Assembly (NCBI GenBank): GCA_910588285.1
Contig: CAJUQB010000009.1
Coordinates: 9,427 to 73,426 of the forward strand
Origin: an uncultured Lachnospiraceae bacterium
GTDB taxonomy: Bacteria; Bacillota; Clostridia; Lachnospirales; Lachnospiraceae
Direction of reading: 5' to 3'
Length of the DNA stretch: 64,000 bases
Positions 1 to 8,611 of the stretch are shown here, piece by piece; within the stretch, counting starts at the first letter, position 1; the number at the start of each line of letters is the position of its first letter. The notes under the pieces are model-generated. The model searched no databases and was not told the DNA's origin. It was given only the letters and a program-made list of their open reading frames with translations. The position numbers and the translations under genes are program-made.

Positions 1-603
1 GCCGCCTTCACGGCCGCTGTCCGGCAGGCAGTCAATGCCCTGGGCTATCCGGTCTCCGTGGCCCTGGCTCCCAAGACCTCGGATGACCAGCAGGGCCTTC
101 TCTACCAGGGGAAGGATTATGGGCTGCTGGGGGAGGCAGCAGACTTTGCACTGCTTATGACCTATGAGTGGGGCTATACCTACGGCCCGCCCATGGCTGT
201 AGCCCCCTTAGACAAGGTCCGCCAGGTGGTGGAATATGCCGTCACCAGAATCGCCCCCGGGAAGCTGTCCCTGGGCATTCCAAACTATGGCTACGACTGG
301 ACGCTGCCCTATGTGCGCGGGCAGTCCAAAGCCCGTACCATCGGCAATGTGGAGGCCGTCCAGATCGCCATACAGAACAACGCAGTCATACAGTTTGACG
401 AAACTGCCCAGTCTCCCTATTTCACCTACACGGCAGAGGGCCGTTCCCACGAGGTCTGGTTTGAGGATGTGCGGAGCCTTGCCGCAAAATTCGCCCTGAT
501 ACCGGAATACGGGCTCCGGGGCGCAGGCTACTGGCAGATCATGCAGCTGTTTCGGGCAAATTGGCTTCTGCTGGCCGATACCTTTTGGATCCGCAAAACA
601 TAA
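1..603 (+). CDS. GH18 spore cortex-lytic enzyme, C-terminal part (SleL/YaaH-like)
   Basis: The reading frame is open from base 1 and ends at TAA 601-603, so the 5' end lies outside the window. The visible 200 residues match the C-terminal half of GH18 catalytic domains of the YaaH/SleL type: a YEWGYTYGPP segment, KLSLGIPNYGYDW (a late strand of the TIM barrel) and GLRGAGYWQI near the end. SleL/YaaH enzymes cleave cortex peptidoglycan during spore germination. The catalytic DxxDxDxE motif and any LysM repeats would lie upstream and cannot be seen. The gene converges with the chemoreceptor gene and shares a terminator hairpin with it. Family assignment is good; the exact role is inferred. Confidence 0.8.
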   Translation, partial: AAFTAAVRQAVNALGYPVSVALAPKTSDDQQGLLYQGKDYGLLGEAADFALLMTYEWGYTYGPPMAVAPLDKVRQVVEYAVTRIAPGKLSLGIPNYGYDWTLPYVRGQSKARTIGNVEAVQIAIQNNAVIQFDETAQSPYFTYTAEGRSHEVWFEDVRSLAAKFALIPEYGLRGAGYWQIMQLFRANWLLLADTFWIRKT

Positions 604-609
604 CGAAAA

Positions 610-645
610 AAAGAGGGCTGATGTACTTGGATATCAGTCCTCTTT
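610..645. terminator. Bidirectional intrinsic terminator
   Basis: A 13-bp stem (610-622 with 633-645, one G-U pair) closes a ten-base loop between the convergent GH18 and chemoreceptor genes. An A-run lies on the left and T-rich sequence on the right, so it can act in both directions. Confidence 0.7.
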
Positions 646-663
646 GCTCCTATGTATATTCGA

Positions 664-2058
664 TTATGACTGCAGCATCTCTGCCATCTTCTCCAAATCG
701 GAAATCAATACGCGGGAATAATCCTTCGCTTCCTCGTAGATCCGCTGTGCACCGGCATAATCCTCCTGATACAGTGCCTGCACAATCCTGGAGCCGTAGT
801 TGTGGAACCTCTTATGCTTCGGCCCAAGCTCCCTCCAGATATCCTCGATCTCCGGATAGGTCGGCGTCATGGCATAGTAGAAATGCCCAAACCCGCACTT
901 GGTATCGTTCAGCTGCACCGGCAGGATGATCTGGTTGTCTACCATATTCTTCAGATTCTGCAGCCAGCCCTTGTGGGCATTGATTGCCTTGGTAATATAG
1001 CTGGCAAATGTATCCCGCCCCAGGTCATAGAACGCATCCTGAGCCATCTCACCCATCACCTTGGCTGCCTGATCCATCTCAGTCTCTACTGTAGTAATGG
1101 ATTCGGTAGATTCCTTCAGTTTATCTTCAATGCCTGTCAGCTCTCCCGTATCCTTTCCCAGCTTCTCGCACTGCTCACGGATGCTGTCTGCCTCGCTCTC
1201 CAGCTCTGCCATAGAGCTGGAAATCTCCTCACTGACAGAGGCAAGGGAGCTGATCCCCTCGGAGATCTTGGACACATTATCCTTGTTGGATTCGTTGTTC
1301 TGCCATACATTCCCAATCTTCTCTGTCATTGTCTCCAGGGATTCGATGGTATTGAGGGTGCTCTCATTGCTCTTCCGGGAAGCCTCACGGATACCAGCCA
1401 CAAAATCTCCCATATTGCCGGTAAGCTTCTGGGTCTCCTCCGCCAGCTTGCGGATCTCGTCAGCCACCACTGCAAATCCCTTGCCCGCTTCACCGGCCCT
1501 GGCTGCCTCGATGGAAGCGTTCAGCGCCAGCAGGTTGGTCTGGCTGGAAATCGCGTTGATACCGTCAATTACCTCGTTCATCTTGTTGATGACCTCGCTG
1601 AGCTCATCCATATCCCGCTGCATATCCTGGGATACCAGAATCGTCCTTCCGGAAAGCTCCTTAATCTGGGTCAGCTCCTCCTGGCCGCCCTCGATATTAC
1701 GGTACACGCTGTCAGATTCCTCTGCTACCCGAATAATCGTATTGGTCAATTCCTCATGCTGTTTGAAGACAGAGCCGGCAATATCACTCAGCTCCACCGT
1801 TGCCGACTGGATCATGTCGGTTGCCTCATCTACGCCGCTGGAAACCTGTATGATCTTCTCCATATAATGTCCAATGGTCAAATCCAGGGCGCTGGTCTGC
1901 ATGAGCACATTCATATTCTTATTTACCACATTCTCAAACTGCTCTCTTCCCTTCACCAGGCGCCGATATACCTTCGCATATTCCCCTTCATAATCTGCTT
2001 TCTGTAAATTGGAAATCCAAAGGATTTCGTTTTTCTTCTGCTTTCCGCCACCAAACAT
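664..2058 (-). CDS. Soluble methyl-accepting chemotaxis protein with C-terminal CZB domain
   Basis: The 464-residue protein has no signal peptide or membrane segment, so it is a cytoplasmic chemoreceptor. The middle holds the conserved MCP hairpin (QTNLLALNASIEAARAGEAG, about residues 170-190) that contacts CheA/CheW, flanked by heptad-rich coiled coil. The last ~110 residues resemble a chemoreceptor zinc-binding (CZB) domain: NAHKGW, TKCGFGHFY and HKRFHNYG supply the expected three His and one Cys. CZB domains are known to bind zinc and respond to redox or hypochlorous acid. The start is set by GGAGG a few bases upstream of ATG 2058. No other chemotaxis gene is in the window. Confidence 0.88.
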   Translation of the reverse strand: MFGGGKQKKNEILWISNLQKADYEGEYAKVYRRLVKGREQFENVVNKNMNVLMQTSALDLTIGHYMEKIIQVSSGVDEATDMIQSATVELSDIAGSVFKQHEELTNTIIRVAEESDSVYRNIEGGQEELTQIKELSGRTILVSQDMQRDMDELSEVINKMNEVIDGINAISSQTNLLALNASIEAARAGEAGKGFAVVADEIRKLAEETQKLTGNMGDFVAGIREASRKSNESTLNTIESLETMTEKIGNVWQNNESNKDNVSKISEGISSLASVSEEISSSMAELESEADSIREQCEKLGKDTGELTGIEDKLKESTESITTVETEMDQAAKVMGEMAQDAFYDLGRDTFASYITKAINAHKGWLQNLKNMVDNQIILPVQLNDTKCGFGHFYYAMTPTYPEIEDIWRELGPKHKRFHNYGSRIVQALYQEDYAGAQRIYEEAKDYSRVLISDLEKMAEMLQS

Positions 2059-2117
2059 AATAAGCTATCCTCCATTGTAATTTATTTGCTCTTCCTGATA
2101 AAATGGATACTAATAGT

Positions 2118-2146
2118 ATTGTACCAAATCGTCTGCCTGACTTCAA
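2118..2146 (-). promoter_or_regulatory. Sigma-A promoter of the chemoreceptor gene
   Basis: On the minus strand TTGAAG (2141-2146) and TACAAT (2118-2123) are separated by 17 bp, upstream of the start codon at 2058. Confidence 0.6.
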
Positions 2147-2164
2147 CAAAAAAATTACTGAATT

Positions 2165-3220
2165 TTATTTTTTTTCTTCCTCATTCTTCTGCATTTTCTC
2201 CTTCTGCCAGGAGGTTGCCGCCGGATCTTTCATATTTTGGCTCCGTATCCATTCTCTGGAATTTTCCACCTTTACAGCCTCCGACTGGTTGTTCCGCAAA
2301 AACCGCACCAGCTGATAGGGATTGATCCAGATTTCCGAATTCCCCTCCTTCTGGGATTCGTCAAAAATCAGCTGGATCCCAAAATGAAGATGCACTTCAT
2401 CAATGTTGTTGACATTCTCCGTCGTGCTGTAGCCGGTGTGTCCCATATAGCCGATCACATCCCCTGCCGTCACCACGCTGCCCTCCTCAAGTCCTTCCGC
2501 GTAAGGATAATTTTGCCGCAAATGAGCGTAATAATAATAACGCTGTCCGTCAAAGCTGCGGATCCCCAGCCGCCAGCCGCCATATTGGTTCCAGCCTGCC
2601 GCCTCCACATAGCCGGATTCCACTGCAATCACGGGTGTGCCGATCTGCCCCATCATATCATGGCCCAGATGCTGTCTGCGGTAGCCATAGCTGCGGGATA
2701 CCCCAAAATCATCATAATCCCCGTATGGAAATCCTTTGGCCAGAGGAAGATATGCCTTCAAGCCATATCGCTTCTCATAGATCCCGCTGCCCGGCGCTGT
2801 CTCGATCTCATACTCCCCCACGTAGCCGCCCAGCACTGCTGTATAGGCTTCCTTATAATAGGAATAATGGCTCAAATCCCTGGTCAGCTCTTCCATGGTA
2901 ACGCTGCCCTCCGCCAGCTGTCCGGCTGTCTCTGCGATCCGCTTCAGGCTGCTCTTACCGAAATTATCCCCGTCTCTGGCCGCCAGATAGGCCAGCAGCT
3001 CAATCCAGCTGACCGGGTGCTCACTGCCATGGGTGTCTATATCCCACTGATAGGCCGCGCACAGCGCCTCATAGGACACATTAAAATCTACCCATTTGAT
3101 AAAATCACCTTTTTGCTCCTCTGCCGTCACTGCCCGGGGCTCCCACTGTGCCGCCGCCGCACCTCCCAGCAGGCACAGGCAGAATGACTCTATAAGGATT
3201 GCTTTTTGCAGTCGTTTCAT
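2165..3220 (-). CDS. M23 family metallopeptidase (secreted)
   Basis: The 351-residue protein starts with a short hydrophobic segment after MKRLQK, consistent with a signal peptide or anchor. The C-terminal half carries the LytM/M23 zinc motifs: HLGHDMMG (HxxxD), a YYYYAHL segment and HLHFG (HxH). M23 enzymes are zinc endopeptidases that cut peptide cross-bridges in peptidoglycan. The N-terminal ~150 residues are not recognised. The start is supported by AAGGAG upstream of ATG 3220. The gene lies between secA and the chemoreceptor on the same strand. A housekeeping, division or sporulation role cannot be separated by sequence alone. Confidence 0.85.
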   Translation of the reverse strand: MKRLQKAILIESFCLCLLGGAAAAQWEPRAVTAEEQKGDFIKWVDFNVSYEALCAAYQWDIDTHGSEHPVSWIELLAYLAARDGDNFGKSSLKRIAETAGQLAEGSVTMEELTRDLSHYSYYKEAYTAVLGGYVGEYEIETAPGSGIYEKRYGLKAYLPLAKGFPYGDYDDFGVSRSYGYRRQHLGHDMMGQIGTPVIAVESGYVEAAGWNQYGGWRLGIRSFDGQRYYYYAHLRQNYPYAEGLEEGSVVTAGDVIGYMGHTGYSTTENVNNIDEVHLHFGIQLIFDESQKEGNSEIWINPYQLVRFLRNNQSEAVKVENSREWIRSQNMKDPAATSWQKEKMQKNEEEKK

Positions 3221-3286
3221 ACAATCTCCTTATCATGGCCCTCCTTTCTATATATATGCCCCTGTAACGTATTTATGACGATAGCG

Positions 3287-3325
3287 GGAAGGAGGAATCT
3301 CCATCATATGGAAATTCCTCCTTCC
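3287..3325 (-). terminator. Inverted repeat just downstream of secA
   Basis: A perfect 12-bp inverted repeat (3287-3298 with 3314-3325) lies 9 bp past the secA stop. It has no clear T-run, so it may end transcription weakly or protect the mRNA 3' end. Confidence 0.45.
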
Positions 3326-3334
3326 TGGTGTATC

Positions 3335-5899
3335 CTACAGTCTTCCGCAGCACTGCTTATATTTCTTACCGCTGCCGCAGGGACAGGGATCATTGGGGTA
3401 GATCTTGGCGTTCTCCCGCTTCACCGGCCCCTTCTGGGCAGAATCGTCCCGGTTGGTTCCGGTTACCTTGGCCACCTGCTCGCGCTCCACCTTCTGTTCA
3501 ATCTTCACGTGAAGCAGAAGGCGCACCGTATCCTCCTGGATATTGGCAGTCATACTGTCAAACATGTCAAAACCGCTCATCTTGTATTCCACCAGCGGAT
3601 CCCGCTGGCCATAAGCCTGCAGTCCGATGCCCTGACGGAGCTGATCCATATCGTCAATGTGATCCATCCACTTGCGGTCAATTACCTTCAGCAGGATCAC
3701 CCGCTCCAGCTCACGGACTGCCTCCGGCTCCGGAAATTCAGATTCCTTCAGCTCATACAGCTTCACCGCCTGCTCCTTCAGCCTGTGCTTCAGCTCATTG
3801 GGCTTCATTCCCTCCACATCGGCCTTTGTCACCGGCTTCACCGGAATCACAGGAACCAGCAGCTGGTTCAGCTCATTCAGATCCCATTCCTCGCTGGGCT
3901 GATCATTGGAAATGCAGGCATCCACCGTATTCTCCACCTGGTCTGTGATCATCTTATAGATCACGTCACGCATGCTCTCACCATCCAGCACACGCCGCCG
4001 TTCTCCGTAAATGATCTCCCTCTGCTCATTCATCACCTGGTCATATTCCAGCAGATTCTTACGGATTCCAAAGTTGTTATTCTCAATCTTGGTCTGGGCC
4101 TTCTCAATGGCATTGGTCAGCATCTTGTGCTGAATCTGTTCATTCTCCGGCACGCCCAAGGCATTGAACATGGCCATCAGACGCTCTGAGCCAAACAGGC
4201 GCATCAGGTCATCCTCCAAGGAGATGAAGAACTGGGATTCACCCGGATCCCCCTGACGTCCGGAACGGCCCCGCAGCTGGTTGTCAATACGCCTGGATTC
4301 GTGGCGCTCCGTACCGATGATCTTAAGTCCCCCTGCTGCCCTGGCGTCATCATCCAGCTTGATATCCGTACCACGGCCTGCCATATTGGTTGCAATGGTT
4401 ACAGCGCCGTGTACACCGGCCTCTGCAACAATCTCCGCCTCCAGCTCATGGAACTTGGCATTCAGCACCTTGTGCTGGATCCCCCGGCGCTTCAGCATTC
4501 CGCTGAGCTCCTCGGAAGCCTCGATGGTAATGGTACCCACCAGCACCGGCTGCCCCTTCTCGTGAGCCTTCTCAATCTCCTCCACTACCGCGTGGAGCTT
4601 TTCCTTCTTGGACTTATATACAGCGTCCTGATGATCCTTACGGATCACCGGCATATTGGTAGGAATCTCAATCACATCCATGCCGTAGATATCACGGAAT
4701 TCCTTCTCCTCTGTCAATGCCGTACCGGTCATACCGGCCTTCTTCGCATATTTATTAAAGAAGTTCTGGAAGGTGATGTTGGCCAGGGTCTTGCTCTCCC
4801 GCTTCACCTTCACATGCTCCTTGGCCTCAATGGCCTGATGGAGCCCGTCCGAATACCGTCTGCCGGGCATAATACGTCCGGTAAACTCATCGACGATCAG
4901 AACCTTGTCATCCTGTACCACATAATCCTGGTCACGGAACATCAGGTTGTGGGCCCGCAGGGCTAAAATGATGTTGTGCTGAATCTCCAGGTTCTCCGCA
5001 TCTGCCAGGTTCTCAATCTTGAAGAAATTCTCTACCTTCTTCACACCCTCGGCAGTCAGATTGACAACCTTATCCTTCTCGTTCACCACAAAGTCCCCGG
5101 TCTCCTCAATCTCCACACCCATGATGGCATCCATCTTGGAGAATTCCTGGCTGTTCTCGCCCCGCACCATCTGCCGCGCCAGAATATCGCAGGCCTCATA
5201 CAGCTTGGTGGACTTGCCGCTCTGGCCGGAAATAATCAACGGCGTCCTGGCCTCGTCAATCAAGACCGAGTCCACCTCGTCGATCACCGCATAATGAAGC
5301 TCCCGCTGTACCAGCTGCTCCTTGTAGATCACCATATTGTCACGAAGGTAGTCAAAACCCAGCTCATTGTTGGTGACATACGTAATATCGCAGGCATATG
5401 CCTCCCGACGCTCATTGTTGTCCATGGAATTTAAAACCACGCCCACGGTAAGCCCCAGGAACTCATGCACCTTCCCCATCCACTCCGCATCACGCTTTGC
5501 CAGATAATCGTTGACCGTAACGATGTGTACGCCTTTGCCCTCCAGGGCATTCAGATACGCCGGCAGCGTTGACACCAGCGTCTTTCCTTCACCGGTTCTC
5601 ATCTCCGCAATACGTCCCTGATGCAGAACCACACCGCCGATGAGCTGCACCCGGTAATGCTCCAGGCCGATGGCCCTCTTGGCAGCCTCCCGGACCGTGG
5701 CATACGCCTCCGGCATCAGCTGCTCCAGGGTCTCCCCATCTGCCAGGCGCTTCTTATATTCCTTGGTCTTCTCCCGCAGCTGCTCGTCTGTCAGCCCCTG
5801 CATAGTGGGACGCAGGGCCTCAATCTTATCTACAATGGGAGTGACCAGCTTTACTTCCCGCTCACTATGGGTTCCGAATATCTTTGTTACTATACTCAT
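3335..5899 (-). CDS. secA: Preprotein translocase ATPase SecA
   Basis: SecA drives proteins through the SecYEG channel at the membrane using ATP. The 854-residue product shows Walker A MRTGEGKT, the DEAD-like VIDEVDSVLIDEAR, the second motor-domain motif GRSGRQGDPG and the C-terminal zinc tail CPCGSGKKYKQCCG that binds SecB or ribosomes. The frame is open upstream to 5980, but the start at 5899 (MSIVTKIFGTHSERE) fits family length and has AGGAG about six bases upstream. It is divergent from the TSCPD gene and is the housekeeping secA by length and completeness. Confidence 0.97.
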   Translation of the reverse strand: MSIVTKIFGTHSEREVKLVTPIVDKIEALRPTMQGLTDEQLREKTKEYKKRLADGETLEQLMPEAYATVREAAKRAIGLEHYRVQLIGGVVLHQGRIAEMRTGEGKTLVSTLPAYLNALEGKGVHIVTVNDYLAKRDAEWMGKVHEFLGLTVGVVLNSMDNNERREAYACDITYVTNNELGFDYLRDNMVIYKEQLVQRELHYAVIDEVDSVLIDEARTPLIISGQSGKSTKLYEACDILARQMVRGENSQEFSKMDAIMGVEIEETGDFVVNEKDKVVNLTAEGVKKVENFFKIENLADAENLEIQHNIILALRAHNLMFRDQDYVVQDDKVLIVDEFTGRIMPGRRYSDGLHQAIEAKEHVKVKRESKTLANITFQNFFNKYAKKAGMTGTALTEEKEFRDIYGMDVIEIPTNMPVIRKDHQDAVYKSKKEKLHAVVEEIEKAHEKGQPVLVGTITIEASEELSGMLKRRGIQHKVLNAKFHELEAEIVAEAGVHGAVTIATNMAGRGTDIKLDDDARAAGGLKIIGTERHESRRIDNQLRGRSGRQGDPGESQFFISLEDDLMRLFGSERLMAMFNALGVPENEQIQHKMLTNAIEKAQTKIENNNFGIRKNLLEYDQVMNEQREIIYGERRRVLDGESMRDVIYKMITDQVENTVDACISNDQPSEEWDLNELNQLLVPVIPVKPVTKADVEGMKPNELKHRLKEQAVKLYELKESEFPEPEAVRELERVILLKVIDRKWMDHIDDMDQLRQGIGLQAYGQRDPLVEYKMSGFDMFDSMTANIQEDTVRLLLHVKIEQKVEREQVAKVTGTNRDDSAQKGPVKRENAKIYPNDPCPCGSGKKYKQCCGRL

Positions 5900-6095
5900 T
5901 CTTTTGCTCCTATCCTTGTTCCGCCTTCCCATGGCCGAACGACTATCGTATATTTTACCACTTTCCGCACATTTAGACAATACGGAAACATATGAACGAT
6001 TTATAAATTTTTTGTGAAATCCTTTTCTCCTGCCATATTTTATGGTACACTTTGATGCAGATAGGTCTAAAATTGGTTAGAGAGGAAGGATATCT

Positions 6096-6353
6096 ATGAG
6101 TTATCAGTATCACACAAAGGGAACCTGTTCCACCCTCATTGAGGTGGAGCTGGAGGGAAATGTTGTAAAGGATGTAAAATTCACCGGCGGCTGCCACGGC
6201 AATCTCCAGGCCATCCCCAAGCTGGTGGAGGGGCTCACGGTAGACCAGGTAGAGCAGAAGCTCTCCGGCATCCACTGCGGTTTTAAGAACACCTCCTGCG
6301 GCGATCAGCTGGCCAAGGCCTGCCGGGCTGCCCTGGAAGCGGCCCAGGCCTGA
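6096..6353 (+). CDS. TSCPD domain protein, TIGR03905-like
   Basis: The 85-residue protein resembles the small TSCPD family related to the C-terminal domain of some ribonucleotide reductases. Conserved features are GTCSTLIEVEL near the start, FTGGCHGN, and a Cys-rich end HCGFKNTSCGDQLAKAC. Six cysteines in 85 residues suggest metal or redox chemistry, but the function is unknown. An AGGAAGG-like ribosome site precedes ATG 6096. It is divergent from secA and followed by its own terminator, so it is probably monocistronic. Confidence 0.8.
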   Translation: MSYQYHTKGTCSTLIEVELEGNVVKDVKFTGGCHGNLQAIPKLVEGLTVDQVEQKLSGIHCGFKNTSCGDQLAKACRAALEAAQA

Positions 6354-6381
6354 TGAGAACGGAAAGCTCTGATCCGAAATT

Positions 6382-6422
6382 AACAGCGCTGCCAGGGAAT
6401 TTTCTCCTGACAGCGCTGTTTT
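6382..6422 (+). terminator. Intrinsic terminator of the TSCPD gene
   Basis: A 15-bp stem with one mismatch (6382-6396 with 6406-6420) and a short T-run follow the TSCPD stop. It insulates the RNA promoter downstream. Confidence 0.7.
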
Positions 6423-6550
6423 AGCATCATCGCCTGTCCCATATTCTGGATGGATTTCTATATTCTTCTCGAAATTGTCAGAATATTGTTAAAATTTATC
6501 TCTCAGTTTCCATAACTCAAAAAAAAATTTTATTTATTTTGATTTTTATG

Positions 6551-6579
6551 TTGACAAATCAATTCTTATCAGTTATAAT
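6551..6579 (+). promoter_or_regulatory. Consensus sigma-A promoter with upstream AT tract, driving the 6.6-kb RNA
   Basis: TTGACA (6551-6556) and TATAAT (6574-6579) are both perfect consensus with a 17-bp spacer. The ~30 bases upstream (about 6519-6549) are almost pure A/T with an A9-T4 run, like an UP element. Predicted transcription start is about 6586. No protein gene follows on this strand before the terminator at 7187-7226. Confidence 0.85.
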
Positions 6580-6638
6580 GAATTCAACAAATACAGAAAA
6601 CAACTCAACAAAAACCAGGACAGAGTAATCTAAGCAAA

Positions 6639-7160
6639 GGAGGTACAGTCCAAAGAAAACAATACGAATCACCCCATAATCTTACGAAAGGAAGGTACAG
6701 TCCACCAGAAATAATAGTAAGAGAAATAATTATTTCAGGATAATAGGAGGAAGAAGCCTCTTGTTTTAATCAACTACATAAGCTGATAGAACTCAAGAAG
6801 AAAAGAGGCAGTCGTTTCGAGAAGAGAATACGAAGGATTATATGAGATAATTATTTCGGCAAATTGAAGACGGAACCCGTAAACCATAGAGATAGAGATA
6901 TTTGGAGGTACAGTCCAATGACATCATTACGAATCACCTCATAATCTAAGAAAGGAAGGTATCGTCCACCGGAAGTAATAATTTATAATCAGAGAGAAAT
7001 GATTATTTCAGAGAGAAGATGATCAGAAGCCTCTATCATAATAGAAGAGGAAACCATTTCGGAGAAGAATACGAAGAGATAAGATGAGATAATTATTTCA
7101 GTGAAAATTGAACATGGAACCCGTAAACCCTGGAGATAGAGATATTTGGAGGTACATTCC
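6639..7160 (+). repeat. Two imperfect tandem units plus partial third, inside the candidate RNA
   Basis: Unit starts marked by GGAGGTAC are at 6639, 6904 and 7148, giving spacings of 265 and 244 bp. The length difference falls largely in the loop of the GCCTCT/AGAGGC hairpin. A second GGTAC-AGTCC-like word sits ~55 bp into each unit (6694-6703 and 6958-6967), and ATAATTATTTC-like words recur near 6726, 6846, 7001 and 7089. Confidence 0.75.
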
Positions 7161-7186
7161 AATGGACAAGACAGAAACAATAGGAT

Positions 7187-7230
7187 AAAAGGCGTCATCA
7201 AAGAAATCGTGTTGATGGCGCCTTTTATAT
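7187..7230. terminator. Strong intrinsic terminator shared by the RNA and the MFS gene
   Basis: A 14-bp stem (7187-7200 with 7213-7226, one G-T pair) with AAAA on one side and TTTT on the other lies between the candidate RNA (+) and the convergent MFS gene (-). It can work in both directions. Confidence 0.85.
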
Positions 7231-7239
7231 TGTGTTTTT

Positions 7240-8562
7240 CTATTTTCTCCCAACCAAAGCATCATCCAGCGCTTTTCCGGCTGCCTCGCGGTATTTATCA
7301 TCTGCTGCTTTCACCCGTGCCGGGCTAAAGCTCAGAATCATGATCAGGGAAACAACCCCAACTACTCCGCACACTATAAACACGCCCTGATATCCCATGG
7401 GTGAAAACAAAAGCCGCGCAATAATCATAGGCCCTATGGACTGGATAATATTTGCAATTGGGTTTACCACGCCAAAGACACTGGGGAAGTCCTCCCGTCT
7501 CCAATATTGGGCTGCAATGGATACCATGTAATTGGAAGCCGCTCCCATAAACAGCGACAGGCACAGCAATGCCGCAAGGGCTGACGCTCCATTGGGAATT
7601 GCTCCCAGAACTCCGGCAGTTATCATAATGACTGTTGCGATAGACACCGACTGCTTCGTTCCGAGCCTTGTATCCAGAAGGCCCAGCACATAGCTTCCAA
7701 TACATCCAAAGATGCACACAAGCAACATAATTGCCGAAAAAGGCAGGGGCATTCCGGAAGCCTCAATGATTGCAGATGTCTGGGTCATGGCTCCCACAGA
7801 AAACATCAGCAAAAAACCTAACGGTATTGTACCAAGCCAAAAATCTGCACAGCCAAAGGTATGTCCCAACTTCCACACTGTGGTCTTTTTGTTCTCAATC
7901 TCCTGCTCCATCATCGCTTTTGCAATCTCAGGAGTAAGGCTCTTGTCATTATCACGGTACGCGCCACACTGCTCCGGATAATCCTTAACAAAGACCAATC
8001 CGATCAGCCAGCCGATAAATGCCACAATAATGAACGGCAGAAATCCGCTTACCACATTGGGCTGTCCATCTGCAAAGACCCGGGCCGCAAAGGGACCGAT
8101 CAAAGCATTTCCCACCGGGAATGCCAGGGTTGCAATTCCCATCACGGTTCCCTTTCTCCTCGGAAACCACTGTCCAATCAAAATACCAATGGCAAATGTA
8201 GCATATACCGTTACACTGACAATCTCAAGGCCATAACATACCTGCCATAATAGGGGATTGGCCGGTGAGATCATCATCACAGCTACGCCCAGGAGCAATG
8301 CCGCCGCCCCCAGAATTGCCCCAAATGCCTTTGTACTTTTCATTCTTCCAATATAACTGGATAAAACCAGCTGAATGATAACCCCTACAATGGTACACCC
8401 CGTAAAAATCATGGAAATTTTCTGGGCGCCGCCATACATGTCTGCCAAAATGTTTAAAGGATAATTTGTGTATGCAGTCATTGCAATATATGCAATAAAC
8501 TGATACACCAGCAGCATCCATCCCCGAAATCCAAAATTCACGCTTTTCTTTTGTTGCGTCAT
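7240..8562 (-). CDS. MFS transporter, OFA (oxalate/formate antiporter-like) type
   Basis: The 440-residue protein has about twelve hydrophobic segments and an MFS loop SSYIGRMKSTK between the second and third helices, and begins with NFGFRGWMLLVYQF, typical of OFA-type carriers. It should move a small organic anion or similar solute across the membrane; the substrate cannot be read from sequence. GAGGAGG lies upstream of ATG 8562. It follows the flavoprotein gene by ~50 bp on the same strand, so the two probably form an operon in which the carrier imports a compound that the reductase modifies (inference). Confidence 0.8.
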   Translation of the reverse strand: MTQQKKSVNFGFRGWMLLVYQFIAYIAMTAYTNYPLNILADMYGGAQKISMIFTGCTIVGVIIQLVLSSYIGRMKSTKAFGAILGAAALLLGVAVMMISPANPLLWQVCYGLEIVSVTVYATFAIGILIGQWFPRRKGTVMGIATLAFPVGNALIGPFAARVFADGQPNVVSGFLPFIIVAFIGWLIGLVFVKDYPEQCGAYRDNDKSLTPEIAKAMMEQEIENKKTTVWKLGHTFGCADFWLGTIPLGFLLMFSVGAMTQTSAIIEASGMPLPFSAIMLLVCIFGCIGSYVLGLLDTRLGTKQSVSIATVIMITAGVLGAIPNGASALAALLCLSLFMGAASNYMVSIAAQYWRREDFPSVFGVVNPIANIIQSIGPMIIARLLFSPMGYQGVFIVCGVVGVVSLIMILSFSPARVKAADDKYREAAGKALDDALVGRK

Positions 8563-8611
8563 AAAAACCTCCTCATTTTTCCATAAAATACATTTTACTC
8601 AACCTTCAAAA

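Larger units (their letters stand above)
6586..7230 (+). ncRNA. Candidate large structured non-coding RNA with two ~250-nt repeat units
   Basis: A transcription unit of about 645 nt is bounded by a perfect promoter (6551-6579) and a strong terminator (7187-7226) and holds no plausible gene. It is AT- and purine-rich, unlike the flanking genes. Unit A (from 6639) and unit B (from 6904) are imperfect copies, and a third partial copy starts at 7148. Matching blocks include GGAGGTACAGTCC (6639, 6904, variant at 7148), ACGAATCACCYCATAATCT (6664, 6929), a TTTCG..GAATACGAAG block (6815, 7057) and GGAACCCGTAAACC (6872, 7116). A hairpin is kept in both copies with different loop lengths: GCCTCTT/AAGAGGC (6756-6762 with 6803-6809) and CCTCT/AGAGG (7030-7034 with 7046-7050). 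No match to RNase P, tmRNA, SRP or 6S RNA was recognised. A known ornate RNA class (ROOL, GOLLD, OLE, raiA) cannot be ruled out by eye. Confidence 0.65.

Noticed and set aside
802..2007. A 401-codon open frame antisense to the chemoreceptor
   Set aside because: The opposite strand encodes a complete MCP with promoter and ribosome site; the antisense product has no recognisable domain.
6586..7230. CRISPR array
   Set aside because: The repeats are two long units (~250 nt) with internal structure, not many short identical repeats with unique spacers.
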